Below are positions 14,606-22,996 of a DNA stretch of 44,908 nucleotides, in pieces (positions within the stretch are counted from its first letter, which is position 1; every line of letters begins with the position of its first letter). The stretch comes from Sphingorhabdus sp. EL138. GTDB lineage: Bacteria; Pseudomonadota; Alphaproteobacteria; Sphingomonadales; Sphingomonadaceae. The notes under the pieces were generated by a model, which made no database searches, was not told the origin of the DNA, and saw nothing but the letters and a program-made list of their open reading frames with translations. Location of the stretch: the NCBI RefSeq assembly GCF_945862485.1, contig NZ_CAMAYF010000016.1, positions 1 through 44,908 on the forward strand. The letters are read 5' to 3'. A program made the position numbers and the translations under genes.

Positions 14606-16558
14606 ATGGAGCTACAGGTTAAAATGGATTTCAGGGATACAGGCCAAGGGGCGGACGACATGACCGCAGGAATGATGACAGATATGCTTGAAAAGATAGC
14701 TGAAGCGACGCATGCGGAGATCGTTGATGCTAAGACACCCGCGTCGAGCAAGTCCGTTGACGTGCGTCGTTTCAATGTCGTCACCGATTCCGCACGCGAT
14801 GCCTTGTTGACCGAATTCGGCAAGGACACGTTGCAGGACCGTTATTTGCTGCCGGATGAAAGTTATCAGGACCTGTTTGCCCGTGTTGCGTCGGCTTATT
14901 CCGATGATGAGGCGCATGCGCAGCGTCTTTATGACTATATCTCGCGCCTGTGGTTCATGCCAGCAACCCCTGTCTTGTCCAATGGCGGCACGGGCCGTGG
15001 CTTGCCCATCAGCTGCTATTTGAACTCCGTCGATGACAGCCTGGAAGGCATCGTCAACACGTGGAACGAAAATGTCTGGCTCGCGTCACGCGGTGGCGGC
15101 ATTGGTACTTATTGGGGCAATGTCCGCGGCATTGGCGAACCTGTTGGCCTCAACGGTAAGACCAGCGGCATCATTCCGTTTGTCCGCGTTATGGACAGCC
15201 TGACGCTTGCGATTTCGCAAGGGTCACTGCGTCGTGGCTCTGCGGCCTGCTATCTGGACGTTAGCCACCCTGAAATTGAAGAGTTCCTCGAAATCCGCAA
15301 ACCATCGGGCGACTTCAACCGTAAAGCGCTGAACCTACACCATGGTGTATTGCTGTCCGACGAATTTATGGAAGCCGTACGCGCTGGCGAAGAATTCAAC
15401 CTGCGCAGCCCCAAAACAGGCGAAGTGCGTAGCACGGTCGATGCGCGGTCTTTGTTCCAGAAGCTGGTGGAAACCCGCCTTGCAACAGGGGAGCCTTATA
15501 TCATCTTCAGCGACACCGTGAACAATGCGATGCCAAAGCATCACCGCGATCTGGGTCTGAAGGTTTCCACATCGAACCTCTGTTCGGAAATCACCTTGCC
15601 AACGGGCCGTGACCATTTGGGCAATGACCGCACGGCCGTATGCTGTCTGTCGTCCTTGAACCTGGAAAAATGGGACGAATGGAACGGCGACAAGGTCTTC
15701 ATCGAAGACGTGATGCGCATGCTCGACAATGTGCTGCAGGACTTCATTGATCGTGCGCCACCTGAAATGTCGCGGGCGAAATATTCGGCGAGCCGTGAAC
15801 GCTCCATCGGCCTTGGCGTCATGGGCTATCACAGCTTCCTGCAGTCCCGCGGCGTCGGCTTTGAAAGCGCGCTGGCCAAGTCATGGAACATGAAGTTCTT
15901 CAAACATGTCCGCGCGCAAGTGGATGAGGCATCGATGATGCTCGCCAACGAACGTGGCGCGTGCCCCGATGCCGAGGAAATGGGCGTTATGGAGCGCTTC
16001 TCCTGCAAGATGGCAATTGCCCCAACCGCATCGATTTCGATCATCTGCGGTGGCACCAGCGCGTGTATTGAGCCAATTCCGGCCAATATCTACACGCACA
16101 AAACCTTGTCGGGCAGCTTCATTGTCAAGAACCCTTATCTGGAAAAACTGCTTCAGGAAAAGGCGAAGGATTCGACCAATGTCTGGAACAGCATTTTGGA
16201 AAAGGGCGGTTCGGTCCAGCATCTCGATTTCCTAACGGCAGAGGAAAAGGACACGTTTAAAACCAGCTTCGAAATCGACCAGCGTTGGTTGATTGAGCTG
16301 GCCGCCGACCGCACGCCGTATATCGACCAAGCCACGTCGCTGAATCTCTATATCCCTGCCGACGTGGAAAAATGGGATCTTCTCATGCTCCACTTCCGCG
16401 CATGGGAATTGGGCGTGAAGTCGCTTTATTATCTGCGTTCGAAATCCATCCAACGCGCCGGCTTTGCAGGCGGGGTTGAGGCGGATAACACTGCAGAAGC
16501 GCCGGTTATCGAGCTTGCGACGACCACCGATTATGACGAATGTTTGGCCTGCCAATAA
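14606..16558 (+). CDS. nrdA: Class Ia ribonucleoside-diphosphate reductase, alpha subunit
   Basis: The catalytic subunit that reduces ribonucleotides to deoxyribonucleotides with a radical supplied by NrdB. Active-site Cys elements are visible: LPISCYLNSVDD, STSNLCSEITLP, and the C-terminal shuttle pair in DECLACQ at the very end. The substrate-binding RGGGIGTYWGNVRG and the C-terminal SLYYLRSKS with the radical-transfer tyrosine pair are present. The 650-residue chain has no N-terminal ATP-cone I can recognise, so allosteric activity control may be absent or weak. The start is ambiguous: ATG 14606 or ATG 14624 (MDFRDTGQGADD), neither with a strong ribosome site. nrdB follows after 51 bases. 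Confidence 0.96.
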   Translation: MELQVKMDFRDTGQGADDMTAGMMTDMLEKIAEATHAEIVDAKTPASSKSVDVRRFNVVTDSARDALLTEFGKDTLQDRYLLPDESYQDLFARVASAYSDDEAHAQRLYDYISRLWFMPATPVLSNGGTGRGLPISCYLNSVDDSLEGIVNTWNENVWLASRGGGIGTYWGNVRGIGEPVGLNGKTSGIIPFVRVMDSLTLAISQGSLRRGSAACYLDVSHPEIEEFLEIRKPSGDFNRKALNLHHGVLLSDEFMEAVRAGEEFNLRSPKTGEVRSTVDARSLFQKLVETRLATGEPYIIFSDTVNNAMPKHHRDLGLKVSTSNLCSEITLPTGRDHLGNDRTAVCCLSSLNLEKWDEWNGDKVFIEDVMRMLDNVLQDFIDRAPPEMSRAKYSASRERSIGLGVMGYHSFLQSRGVGFESALAKSWNMKFFKHVRAQVDEASMMLANERGACPDAEEMGVMERFSCKMAIAPTASISIICGGTSACIEPIPANIYTHKTLSGSFIVKNPYLEKLLQEKAKDSTNVWNSILEKGGSVQHLDFLTAEEKDTFKTSFEIDQRWLIELAADRTPYIDQATSLNLYIPADVEKWDLLMLHFRAWELGVKSLYYLRSKSIQRAGFAGGVEADNTAEAPVIELATTTDYDECLACQ

Positions 16559-16609
16559 GGCACGCCGGCATCTCAATAAAATTTTAAATTAAGGTCCAAG
16601 GAAACAGTC

Positions 16610-17662
16610 ATGTCATTGTTAGAAGCACGCAACAGCTACAAGCCCTTTGAATATCCATGGGCCTATGACTTCTGGAAACGCCAGCAGCAGATCCATTGGC
16701 TGCCTGAAGAAGTGCCCTTGGGCGAAGATTGCCGCGATTGGGCGCAGAAATTGTCGGACCATGAACGCAACCTTTTGACGCAGATTTTCCGTTTCTTCAC
16801 GCAAGCTGATATCGAGGTGCAGAATTGCTACCATGAACATTATGGCCGCGTGTTCAAACCGACCGAAGTCAAGATGATGCTGACCGCCTTTTCCAACATG
16901 GAAACCGTCCATGTCGCTGCGTACAGCCACTTGCTCGACACCATCGGCATGCCCGAGAGCGAATATTCAGCGTTCCTTGAATATGAAGAAATGGCGGCCA
17001 AGGTCGATTATATCCACCAATTCGGCGTCGACAGCGACGAAGACATTGCCCGCACGCTCGCGATGTTCGGCGGCTTTACCGAAGGGCTGCAATTGTTTGC
17101 CTCCTTCGCGATGTTGATGAACTTCCCGCGCTTCAACAAGATGAAGGGCATGGGGCAGATCGTTTCGTGGTCCGTCCGCGACGAATCCTTACATTGCGAA
17201 GGCATTACCAAGCTGTTCCACGCCTTCTGCGCGGAGCGTGGCTGCCTCACCAAGTCGGTGAAGGAAGACATTATCGATTGTTGCCAGAAGGTCGTCCGTC
17301 TGGAAGATAATTTCATCGACCTCGCGTTCGAAATGGGCCCCGTCCCCGGCATGACCGCCAAGGAAATCAAACGCTATATCCGCTACATCGCCGATTGGCG
17401 CTTGGGTCAACTTGGCTTCCAGCCAATCTACATGGTCGAAGATCACCCGCTGCCATGGCTTGCGCCATTGTTGAACGGTGTCGAGCACGCCAACTTCTTC
17501 GAAACCCGCGCCACCGAGTACAGCAAGGCGTCGACACGCGGCGATTGGGGCCAAGTATGGAACAGCTTCGACAACCGTAAGAAGAAAGACGTGACCGAAG
17601 TCATCGTCGCCGAAAATGACGGCCTGGACATGTTTGAAGCGGCTGGGGTTGCGGCAGAGTAA
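16610..17662 (+). CDS. nrdB: Class Ia ribonucleoside-diphosphate reductase, beta subunit
   Basis: The radical-generating subunit with a di-iron (or dimetal) centre. Ligands appear in the expected order and spacing: D67, E98 and H101 (NMETVHVAAY), E158 (GGFTEGLQLF), E192 and H195 (RDESLHCEG). Y105, seven residues after E98, is the tyrosyl-radical residue, so this is a conventional tyrosine-radical enzyme rather than a Phe/Leu variant. The length of 350 is normal. It follows nrdA, with an AAGGAAACAGTC ribosome region before the ATG, and is closed by a terminator downstream. Confidence 0.97.
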   Translation: MSLLEARNSYKPFEYPWAYDFWKRQQQIHWLPEEVPLGEDCRDWAQKLSDHERNLLTQIFRFFTQADIEVQNCYHEHYGRVFKPTEVKMMLTAFSNMETVHVAAYSHLLDTIGMPESEYSAFLEYEEMAAKVDYIHQFGVDSDEDIARTLAMFGGFTEGLQLFASFAMLMNFPRFNKMKGMGQIVSWSVRDESLHCEGITKLFHAFCAERGCLTKSVKEDIIDCCQKVVRLEDNFIDLAFEMGPVPGMTAKEIKRYIRYIADWRLGQLGFQPIYMVEDHPLPWLAPLLNGVEHANFFETRATEYSKASTRGDWGQVWNSFDNRKKKDVTEVIVAENDGLDMFEAAGVAAE

Positions 17663-17709
17663 GCCTTCTCCTTGATCTGATTTTAACGCCATCGCGTTAG
17701 ACATTCCCG

Positions 17710-17745
17710 CTGCCGCGCTTCTGCAAAGAGGTGCGGCAGTTTTTT
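17710..17745 (+). terminator. Rho-independent terminator of nrdAB
   Basis: A 7-bp stem (17710-17716 with 17733-17739) followed by TTTTTT, 48 bases after the nrdB stop. Confidence 0.85.
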
Positions 17746-17807
17746 AGTACGCATTCTGTCCGGATGCGGGGGCTGTTGCGACCGGGGATTGAGCTTCTCC
17801 CAACACC

Positions 17808-17834
17808 GTCACCCTGAACCAAGTTCAGCATGAC
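17808..17834. repeat. Short dispersed repeat, single half-copy
   Basis: A 27-base imperfect hairpin that starts GTCACCCTGAAC and ends GTTCAGCATGAC. Its halves match the left and right ends of the two 86-base repeats at 31534 and 34522, so it looks like a short or collapsed copy of the same dispersed family. Confidence 0.7.
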
Positions 17835-17933
17835 GATTTAAAGGAAATTACCGCAATGCGCTAAGTGGCGACGCTGTGGCGCGTGCGCCTTATTCAGGCT
17901 ATCACCGCACCTTAACCAAACGACATATCACGC

Positions 17934-18230
17934 ATGCCCCTCCCTACCCTCCCCAACGCCCTTGGCCTGTTTGCGCTGGTCAACCTGATCACCTTCCTGC
18001 TGTTCGGCGTCGATAAGCTGCGCGCTGGGGCGGGGTCCAGCCGCGTGTCCGAAGGGGCGTTGCTGACTTGGGCGTTTTTTGGGGGGAGCATCGGTGCCTA
18101 TGCTGGCCGCGCTCTATTCCGGCACAAGACACGCAAGCAGCCTTTTTCCAGCTACCTCAACAAAATCGCGATACTGCACGCCATTGCTGCAACATTCGTA
18201 GGTGGTTGGTTCTTAGCGTCGGTGCTGTAG
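17934..18230 (+). CDS. DUF1294 family small membrane protein
   Basis: A 98-residue inner-membrane protein of unknown role. The conserved DUF1294 features are present: FGVDKLRAGAG early on, a Ser/Arg-rich turn, GGSIGAYAGRALFRHKTRKQ in the middle and a hydrophobic C-terminal helix. Three membrane segments are likely. The start at 17934 (MPLPTLPNALG) is the only good one. The next gene, a small ion-channel protein, follows after 56 bases on the same strand. Confidence 0.9.
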   Translation: MPLPTLPNALGLFALVNLITFLLFGVDKLRAGAGSSRVSEGALLTWAFFGGSIGAYAGRALFRHKTRKQPFSSYLNKIAILHAIAATFVGGWFLASVL

Positions 18231-18286
18231 CTCTCCCCCAAGATCCCCCCTTCCCCGTTTGCGCGTTTCGTGCGACATCTCTCCGC

Positions 18287-18712
18287 ATGATCCTTCAGCT
18301 TGCCGTTTCGACTATCATGGTCCTGCTCACGGTAGTTATCCATGGTGGCGGGCTTGCCATTCTTGGGCGGATGTTACGCGGCGAGGTGCAGGCCGAGCGC
18401 GCGCATCATGTGCCGGGGCTTTCGCTGCGCACTATGGGCTTTACGCTGGCTTTGGTATTGGCGTTGTTCGTGCTCCACGGCATTGAAATTTGGCTATATG
18501 CGTTTTTGTACGAAGGCCTTGGCGCGGTGGAGGATCTCGAAACCGCGGTCTATTTCTCGACGATCAGCTATGCCGGCATTGGCTTTGACGACCGCTATAT
18601 TGCGCCCGAATGGCGGCTTGTCGCCGCGATTGAGGGGATTTACGGCTTGCTGCTGCTCGGATGGTCGACGGCATTCTTTGTGGCTGTAATCTCGCGTCTG
18701 GGGCGGCGATAG
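18287..18712 (+). CDS. Two-helix ion-channel family protein
   Basis: A 141-residue membrane protein with the build of the bacterial two-transmembrane ion-channel family: hydrophobic helices at about residues 3-24, 47-72 and 118-137 with a pore loop between the last two. The pore region reads YFSTISYAGIGFDDRY, in the position of the K+-channel filter, which normally has TxGYGD. Here it is YAGIGFDD, so ion selectivity is uncertain. A longer frame begins at 18068 in the DUF1294 gene, but the membrane-protein part starts at ATG 18287. The gene converges with the nuclease gene 6 bases downstream. Confidence 0.85.
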   Translation: MILQLAVSTIMVLLTVVIHGGGLAILGRMLRGEVQAERAHHVPGLSLRTMGFTLALVLALFVLHGIEIWLYAFLYEGLGAVEDLETAVYFSTISYAGIGFDDRYIAPEWRLVAAIEGIYGLLLLGWSTAFFVAVISRLGRR

Positions 18713-18718
18713 GGCTGG

Positions 18719-19177
18719 TTAGCACCAGCTGCGTCGGCCGCCTTCATAATAACGCGCAAGGCCTTCTTCGACCAACAGTTCGCCCAAGCTTTGGCCACCG
18801 CGCGTCAATATGCGCAATTTGCGGCCATAACGATCTTCATCGCGGTTGATGCTTTGCAAGCTGAAGGGGCCAGCATTGACGAGTTGGTGTAGCCGCCGTG
18901 TTGCCGCGGCACCGCGCGCCGCCTCCGCCGCGCACCGCGGTTGATGGGTTTCGGGGGTGTCGATATCGGCGATGCGGATTTTGCTACCGCGATACCATAT
19001 CGTATCCCCATCCACGACGCAGTTCGTGCCGCCACCGCTTTTGCAAATGCCAAAATTGGCGGTTTCGGTATCGGTGGCGCTGGCGGCAAAGGCAGCAACG
19101 CCGCCGGGCATGGCTGTCCAAGCGCCACACAAAAGGGCAGCCGACAGCATCAGCCGAAGCGAGAGAAAGCGAGTCAT
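18719..19177 (-). CDS. Exported thermonuclease-family (SNase-like) nuclease
   Basis: A secreted, calcium-dependent staphylococcal nuclease-like protein. Residues 1-32 include a signal peptide (LMLSAALLCGAWTAMPGGVA, then AFAASA). The SNase fold carries VVDGDTIWYRGSKIRIADID with the catalytic Arg and metal-binding Asp residues, TPE with the general-base Glu, and EDRYGRKLRIL with the second catalytic Arg. Cysteines (ICKSGGGTNC) near the N-terminus and at the C-terminus (RSWC) may form disulfides. The length of 152 is normal. It converges with the channel gene. Confidence 0.93.
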   Translation of the reverse strand: MTRFLSLRLMLSAALLCGAWTAMPGGVAAFAASATDTETANFGICKSGGGTNCVVDGDTIWYRGSKIRIADIDTPETHQPRCAAEAARGAAATRRLHQLVNAGPFSLQSINRDEDRYGRKLRILTRGGQSLGELLVEEGLARYYEGGRRSWC

Positions 19178-19406
19178 ATGTGCACTGGACCTTTGCGCAT
19201 GTCAGCAGGGTCTGCGCGCCGGATAGGTACGAAATGCTTCGCACAGACCGCAGACGTTCGGACCCTACCATCCGATAATATCATATTTTACATTTTAGGC
19301 CATCATTTGCGGCCAATCGCGCATCATTCGGTCAGATTTGGAGCATAAGCCGGCCATGTTGGCAAAGCTGCTTGCCCTACTCCTCCGATTTGGACATGAA
19401 TGCCGC

Positions 19407-19733
19407 ATGGAACAGACGCCACAACCCGCCACCGCCTTCAAGATCCTGACCGCAGCACAATGGGCGCAATTTGAGGCGGACGGCGTCTTTCAAGGTGCAC
19501 CTGTCGATTTGGCGGATGGTTACATCCATTTGTCGACGCAAGATCAGGTTCAGGGCACGTTGGACAAGCATTTTGCAGGACAAGAGGAACTTGTGCTTGC
19601 CGAGGTGGATTTAACCGCGCTGAAAGATGCAATCAAATGGGAACCATCCCGCGGCGGTGCGCTTTTCCCACATATATACGGGGTTTTGCCGATGCACGCA
19701 GTTGTCGGATATTTGACCCAGATCAAAGCATGA
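19407..19733 (+). CDS. DUF952 domain-containing protein
   Basis: A 108-residue cytoplasmic protein of the DUF952 family, without known activity. Conserved stretches are FKILTAAQWAQFEADGVFQG, PVDLADGYIHLSTQDQVQGT, DKHFAGQEELVLAEVDL and WEPSRGGALFPHIYG. The chosen start ATG 19407 gives the standard family N-terminus; the frame extends upstream to 19338 without conservation. A tiny membrane-peptide gene follows after 47 bases. Confidence 0.92.
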   Translation: MEQTPQPATAFKILTAAQWAQFEADGVFQGAPVDLADGYIHLSTQDQVQGTLDKHFAGQEELVLAEVDLTALKDAIKWEPSRGGALFPHIYGVLPMHAVVGYLTQIKA

Positions 19734-19780
19734 AGGCATTTCCGGCACCATAAGGACCTTCTCAACCGAAGGAAACCAAC

Positions 19781-19885
19781 ATGGACGTCATTCAAATTCC
19801 CGCCGTCGCCCTTTTCACGGGCATGCTCACAACTTTTGCGATCGTCATGCTCGTTGTCACGGTGGGCGATGTGATCAGACGTTAA
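19781..19885 (+). CDS. 34-residue single-span membrane peptide
   Basis: Too short for standard ORF calling. The frame starts at ATG 19781 after an AAGGAAAC ribosome site and ends with TAA. The peptide MDVIQIPAVALFTGMLTTFA continues IVMLVVTVGDVIRR: one hydrophobic helix of about 24 residues with a charged C-terminus. The ribosome site, the well-formed helix and the lack of any overlapping gene support it. Function unknown. Confidence 0.55.
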   Translation: MDVIQIPAVALFTGMLTTFAIVMLVVTVGDVIRR

Positions 19886-19933
19886 AGCCACGCGGTCGAC
19901 AGGAGCAGAACGAAGGCGTTACCCCCAAGCGTT

Positions 19934-20638
19934 TCAGCCTACCCAAACAAAGGCCTCGGCGCTTTCCCCAAGGCTATTGCCAGCGCTATCAAAACGGCGC
20001 TCCATAATGCGTCCGGCACCATCATGTCCGACCGCCAATATGGTGCTGCAGCGTGTCCCATAGACGCCATCGCGGATGAATATCGGGTGCGCGCTGTCAG
20101 GGGTGGCATCGGCATCCGCAAGAATAATAAACAACGCCATGAGGTCTTCTGCCCTGCCGTCCAGCCAGCCCGTTAGCGCGCGGTTCAATCTCTCTTTGCG
20201 CGGCCAGTGTTCGTCCTGCACCGCATTGGAAAGGCCGTGCACGCCATGCGCCAGCGAGGCGCGAACCTCCGTCGGACGGTTGGCGACATATTGCAGGCCG
20301 TGTTGATCACCGACCATCAGGCTGAACGGGTTAAAATTGTCCAATATGTCGGGAAATGTGCCGTGCGTCAGCCAGTCGGTGACCAAAGCGCCGCGTGACG
20401 CCTTATGCCGATCCGGGCCGTCTGGCGTTCGGATATTGGTCACCACGCCGAAACGCCCTGTGTGGCTCACCCCCATCCATGTGCCTTGCGATAGGATATC
20501 GCGACCCGCCATAATCGACGGATTGTCCGGCCATGGCTCCAAAGGCGTTGCCGCCCGGCTGTGAAATTCGTCGCGGTTACCAGCGACGATCAATTGCCAA
20601 CGCGGATGCACATGCCATGCAATCGACACTACACACAT
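19934..20638 (-). CDS. NRDE family protein (TANGO2-like)
   Basis: A member of the NRDE/TANGO2 family, an Ntn-hydrolase-like fold whose role has been linked to haem trafficking in eukaryotic and bacterial relatives. Residue 2 is Cys (MCVVSIAWHVHP), the position expected of an N-terminal nucleophile, and the name-giving motif appears in VAGNRDEFHSRAATP. WMGVSHTGRFGVVTNIRTPD and RGALVTDWLTHG follow as usual. The ATG at 20638 has a GGAG site 7 bases upstream and gives 234 residues; an in-frame start further up would bury the Cys. Confidence 0.93.
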   Translation of the reverse strand: MCVVSIAWHVHPRWQLIVAGNRDEFHSRAATPLEPWPDNPSIMAGRDILSQGTWMGVSHTGRFGVVTNIRTPDGPDRHKASRGALVTDWLTHGTFPDILDNFNPFSLMVGDQHGLQYVANRPTEVRASLAHGVHGLSNAVQDEHWPRKERLNRALTGWLDGRAEDLMALFIILADADATPDSAHPIFIRDGVYGTRCSTILAVGHDGAGRIMERRFDSAGNSLGESAEAFVWVG

Positions 20639-20717
20639 GTCTTGCTCCAATCGGCCCAAATCATGCTGAATCCTTATCCATTAGCACCAATGCAGGACAA
20701 TTTTTCCGAGCGCGCCA

Positions 20718-21869
20718 TCACAGCGGCTTTTCATAAATGCGATATACTTTGTTGATCTCGCCATTCATGGCCTCGCCTACCGAACGCATCGGGCCATTGT
20801 CGTCCAGAACCCAACCAAATTCGCCGCGCGAGGCACCAAATTTGGTAGTCGAAGCATCGCGAATATAGGTGACCATCATAAACGCCAACTGGCTGGCCAA
20901 ACGTGTTGCTTGAAATTTCTTGACCACGCCCATCAACGGCACGCGCATGCTGCGGACCTTCGGGGCACGGAGCCACCACAGCAATTTTGCCCAGTTGAAC
21001 GGGAATAATGATCCCCCGAAAGTGCCGATTTTCTCATTGATATCGGGCCATGTCATCATGAATGCCACGGGCTCTCCATCAACCTCGGCAATGCGGATCA
21101 AATCGTTAAATACAATGGGCTTAAGCTGCTTGCCGGTATGCGCTACTTCTGCATCCGTTATGGGCACAAAGCCCCAATTACCACTCCATGCATCGTTCAG
21201 TATCGACAATATGATGGCCGCTTCGGCATCAAAATTGGCCTTATTAACCTTTCGAATGACAATCCGTTCATTGCGCTCACCTGTCGCGACAATACGCTGC
21301 ACGAGCGGCGGAAATGGCACGTCAATGGGTATGTGATAGGTATACAGGTCTTTAACACCTGCATAGCCCGCCGCCTCTATCCAATCGCCATAAGCAGGGT
21401 TGTGATGACCCATCAGTATCGTCGGCGGGTGATCATGGCCTTGCACCAACAATCCCGGTTCCTCCCAGATCGAAAGGCTCAATGGCCCCAGCGCACGGAC
21501 CATTTTTTTGTCACGCAACCAGCTTTCTGCGGTTTCGATGAGGATTTTTGCCACTTCGGCGTCTTCCGCCTCGAAAAATCCCCAATTGCCGACACCCGGC
21601 CCCATGCCCTGTTCCGGCGGCTGCGCCAAAGCGAGAAAATCCAAATGCGCCGAAATACGGCCCACAATCTGTCCCTTCCACTCGGCCAAAAACAACTGCG
21701 CTTCACCATGTTCGAACCAAGGGTTTTTGCCCGGCGTGATTGTCGCCATGACGTCACTTTTCAATGGCGGCACCCAGTTTGGGTCGTCCGCATATAAGCG
21801 GAAAGGCAGATCGACAAAGGCTTGCTTGTCAGCCTTTGTCGAAACGGGACGAATGTTGATATCTGCCAT
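20718..21869 (-). CDS. GNAT-like N-acyltransferase family protein (candidate bacterial ceramide synthase)
   Basis: A 383-residue protein with a GNAT-like acyltransferase fold. Conserved stretches are RPVSTKADKQAFVDLPFRLY, DDPNWVPPLKSDV, HGEAQLFLAEWKGQIVGRIS, LSLSIWEEPGLLVQG and IEAAGYAGVKDLYTYHI; a second GNAT-like half includes IAEVDGEPVAFMMTWPD. Relatives in alphaproteobacteria are often listed under misleading names. I infer a possible role as the acyltransferase that N-acylates the sphingoid base, because Caulobacter bacterial ceramide synthase is a GNAT-type protein coded near spt, and spt is 5 kb away here. The ATG 21869 is chosen; the longer frame from 21980 would overlap lptG. Confidence 0.8.
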   Translation of the reverse strand: MADINIRPVSTKADKQAFVDLPFRLYADDPNWVPPLKSDVMATITPGKNPWFEHGEAQLFLAEWKGQIVGRISAHLDFLALAQPPEQGMGPGVGNWGFFEAEDAEVAKILIETAESWLRDKKMVRALGPLSLSIWEEPGLLVQGHDHPPTILMGHHNPAYGDWIEAAGYAGVKDLYTYHIPIDVPFPPLVQRIVATGERNERIVIRKVNKANFDAEAAIILSILNDAWSGNWGFVPITDAEVAHTGKQLKPIVFNDLIRIAEVDGEPVAFMMTWPDINEKIGTFGGSLFPFNWAKLLWWLRAPKVRSMRVPLMGVVKKFQATRLASQLAFMMVTYIRDASTTKFGASRGEFGWVLDDNGPMRSVGEAMNGEINKVYRIYEKPL

Positions 21870-21904
21870 ATGCTGTCCTTGAAACCTTGTGCGCCCTATG
21901 CCCG

Positions 21905-22993
21905 TCATTCTTCTGTGCGGACCAAAACCGTCTCGCCTATCAAGAAGAACAACAGAAACGGCCCCCATGCCGCAATCCATGGCGGATAGGCGCCAAGATT
22001 ACCCATCGCCAAAGCGAAATTGTCGGCGACGAAATAGGCAAAGCCCAAGGCCATGCCGATGACCGCCCGCAAAAAGAGCGCCCCGGATCGGGCAAGGCCA
22101 AAGGCCGCCACGGCGGCGAGCAATGGCATCAACAATGTGGACAAGGGACCGGAGAGCTTGTGCCATAATATGCCTTCAAGATTATCCGTGCGGCGTCCAG
22201 CGGCCTTGAGATCGTCGATTGCGCGCATGAGCGGCAAGAAGGCCAGGCTGTCGCCGTCGACTTTCATCACGTTGAACCTGTCGGGCGTGATACCTTTACC
22301 GATGATGAGACGATCTGTCGTCGTCCCGGTTGTTGTCGCCACATTAAATGATTTTGTTTCTTCAAGTTGCCAAGCATCACCGATGTAGCGCGCACGGGTA
22401 GCGGTGATGACTTGTCGCAATCCGCCATTGGCACGCAGATATATGCGGACGTCCTCCAGCACGGTGTCATCACCAGAACCCAAGACGTTGCCCGCGTTGA
22501 TAAGGTCACCGCCCTCACGCACCCATATATTGTTTCGGGCGTCGCTATCAGGTGCCACCGCGCCATAATCCGCTTTCTGCCACACTTTTAACTGCGCAGT
22601 GCTGGGGGCAACAACGGCATCGTTAAAGGCAAAGGATATCACGGCAACGCCAAGGCTGGCGACGAACATCGGTGCCAAAATCTGATGCGCGGATAATCCA
22701 GCGGCTTTCATCGCCACGACTTCGCTGTTCTGGCTGAGCCCCGCAAAAGTGATGAGGGTGCCGAGCAACACGGAAAAAGGCAAAAATCGTGCAATAATCT
22801 GCGGCGCACGCATCGAAACATAATGCAGAACGTCGCCCTGGTCATTTCCGGGAACCGACAGGATTTTGCCGCTTTCACCCAACAAATCCAGTGTCATCAA
22901 TATCAAAACAAGCATCATCAGTACCGCAAAGCTACGAACAATGAACAGCTTTGCCATGTATATTGTGATGTTACGCGACGGAAAAAAATGCAT
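21905..22993 (-). CDS. lptG: LPS export ABC transporter permease LptG
   Basis: One of the two permeases of LptB2FG, which extracts lipopolysaccharide from the inner membrane and passes it to the periplasmic Lpt bridge. It has three N-terminal membrane helices, a periplasmic jellyroll domain (about 130-260; GGLRQVITATRARYIGDAWQ, FNVMKVDGDSLAFLPL), then three more helices to the C-terminus. The start of helix 3 with GLSQNSEVVAMKAAGLSAHQ is the coupling-helix motif of the family. At 362 residues the length fits. It lies 3 bases after lptF on the same strand. Confidence 0.95.
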   Translation of the reverse strand: MHFFPSRNITIYMAKLFIVRSFAVLMMLVLILMTLDLLGESGKILSVPGNDQGDVLHYVSMRAPQIIARFLPFSVLLGTLITFAGLSQNSEVVAMKAAGLSAHQILAPMFVASLGVAVISFAFNDAVVAPSTAQLKVWQKADYGAVAPDSDARNNIWVREGGDLINAGNVLGSGDDTVLEDVRIYLRANGGLRQVITATRARYIGDAWQLEETKSFNVATTTGTTTDRLIIGKGITPDRFNVMKVDGDSLAFLPLMRAIDDLKAAGRRTDNLEGILWHKLSGPLSTLLMPLLAAVAAFGLARSGALFLRAVIGMALGFAYFVADNFALAMGNLGAYPPWIAAWGPFLLFFLIGETVLVRTEE

Positions 22994-22996
22994 GGC

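Noticed and set aside
14347-14829. Minus-strand 160-codon frame across the nrdA 5' end
   Set aside because: It overlaps conserved nrdA coding sequence and shows no family similarity.
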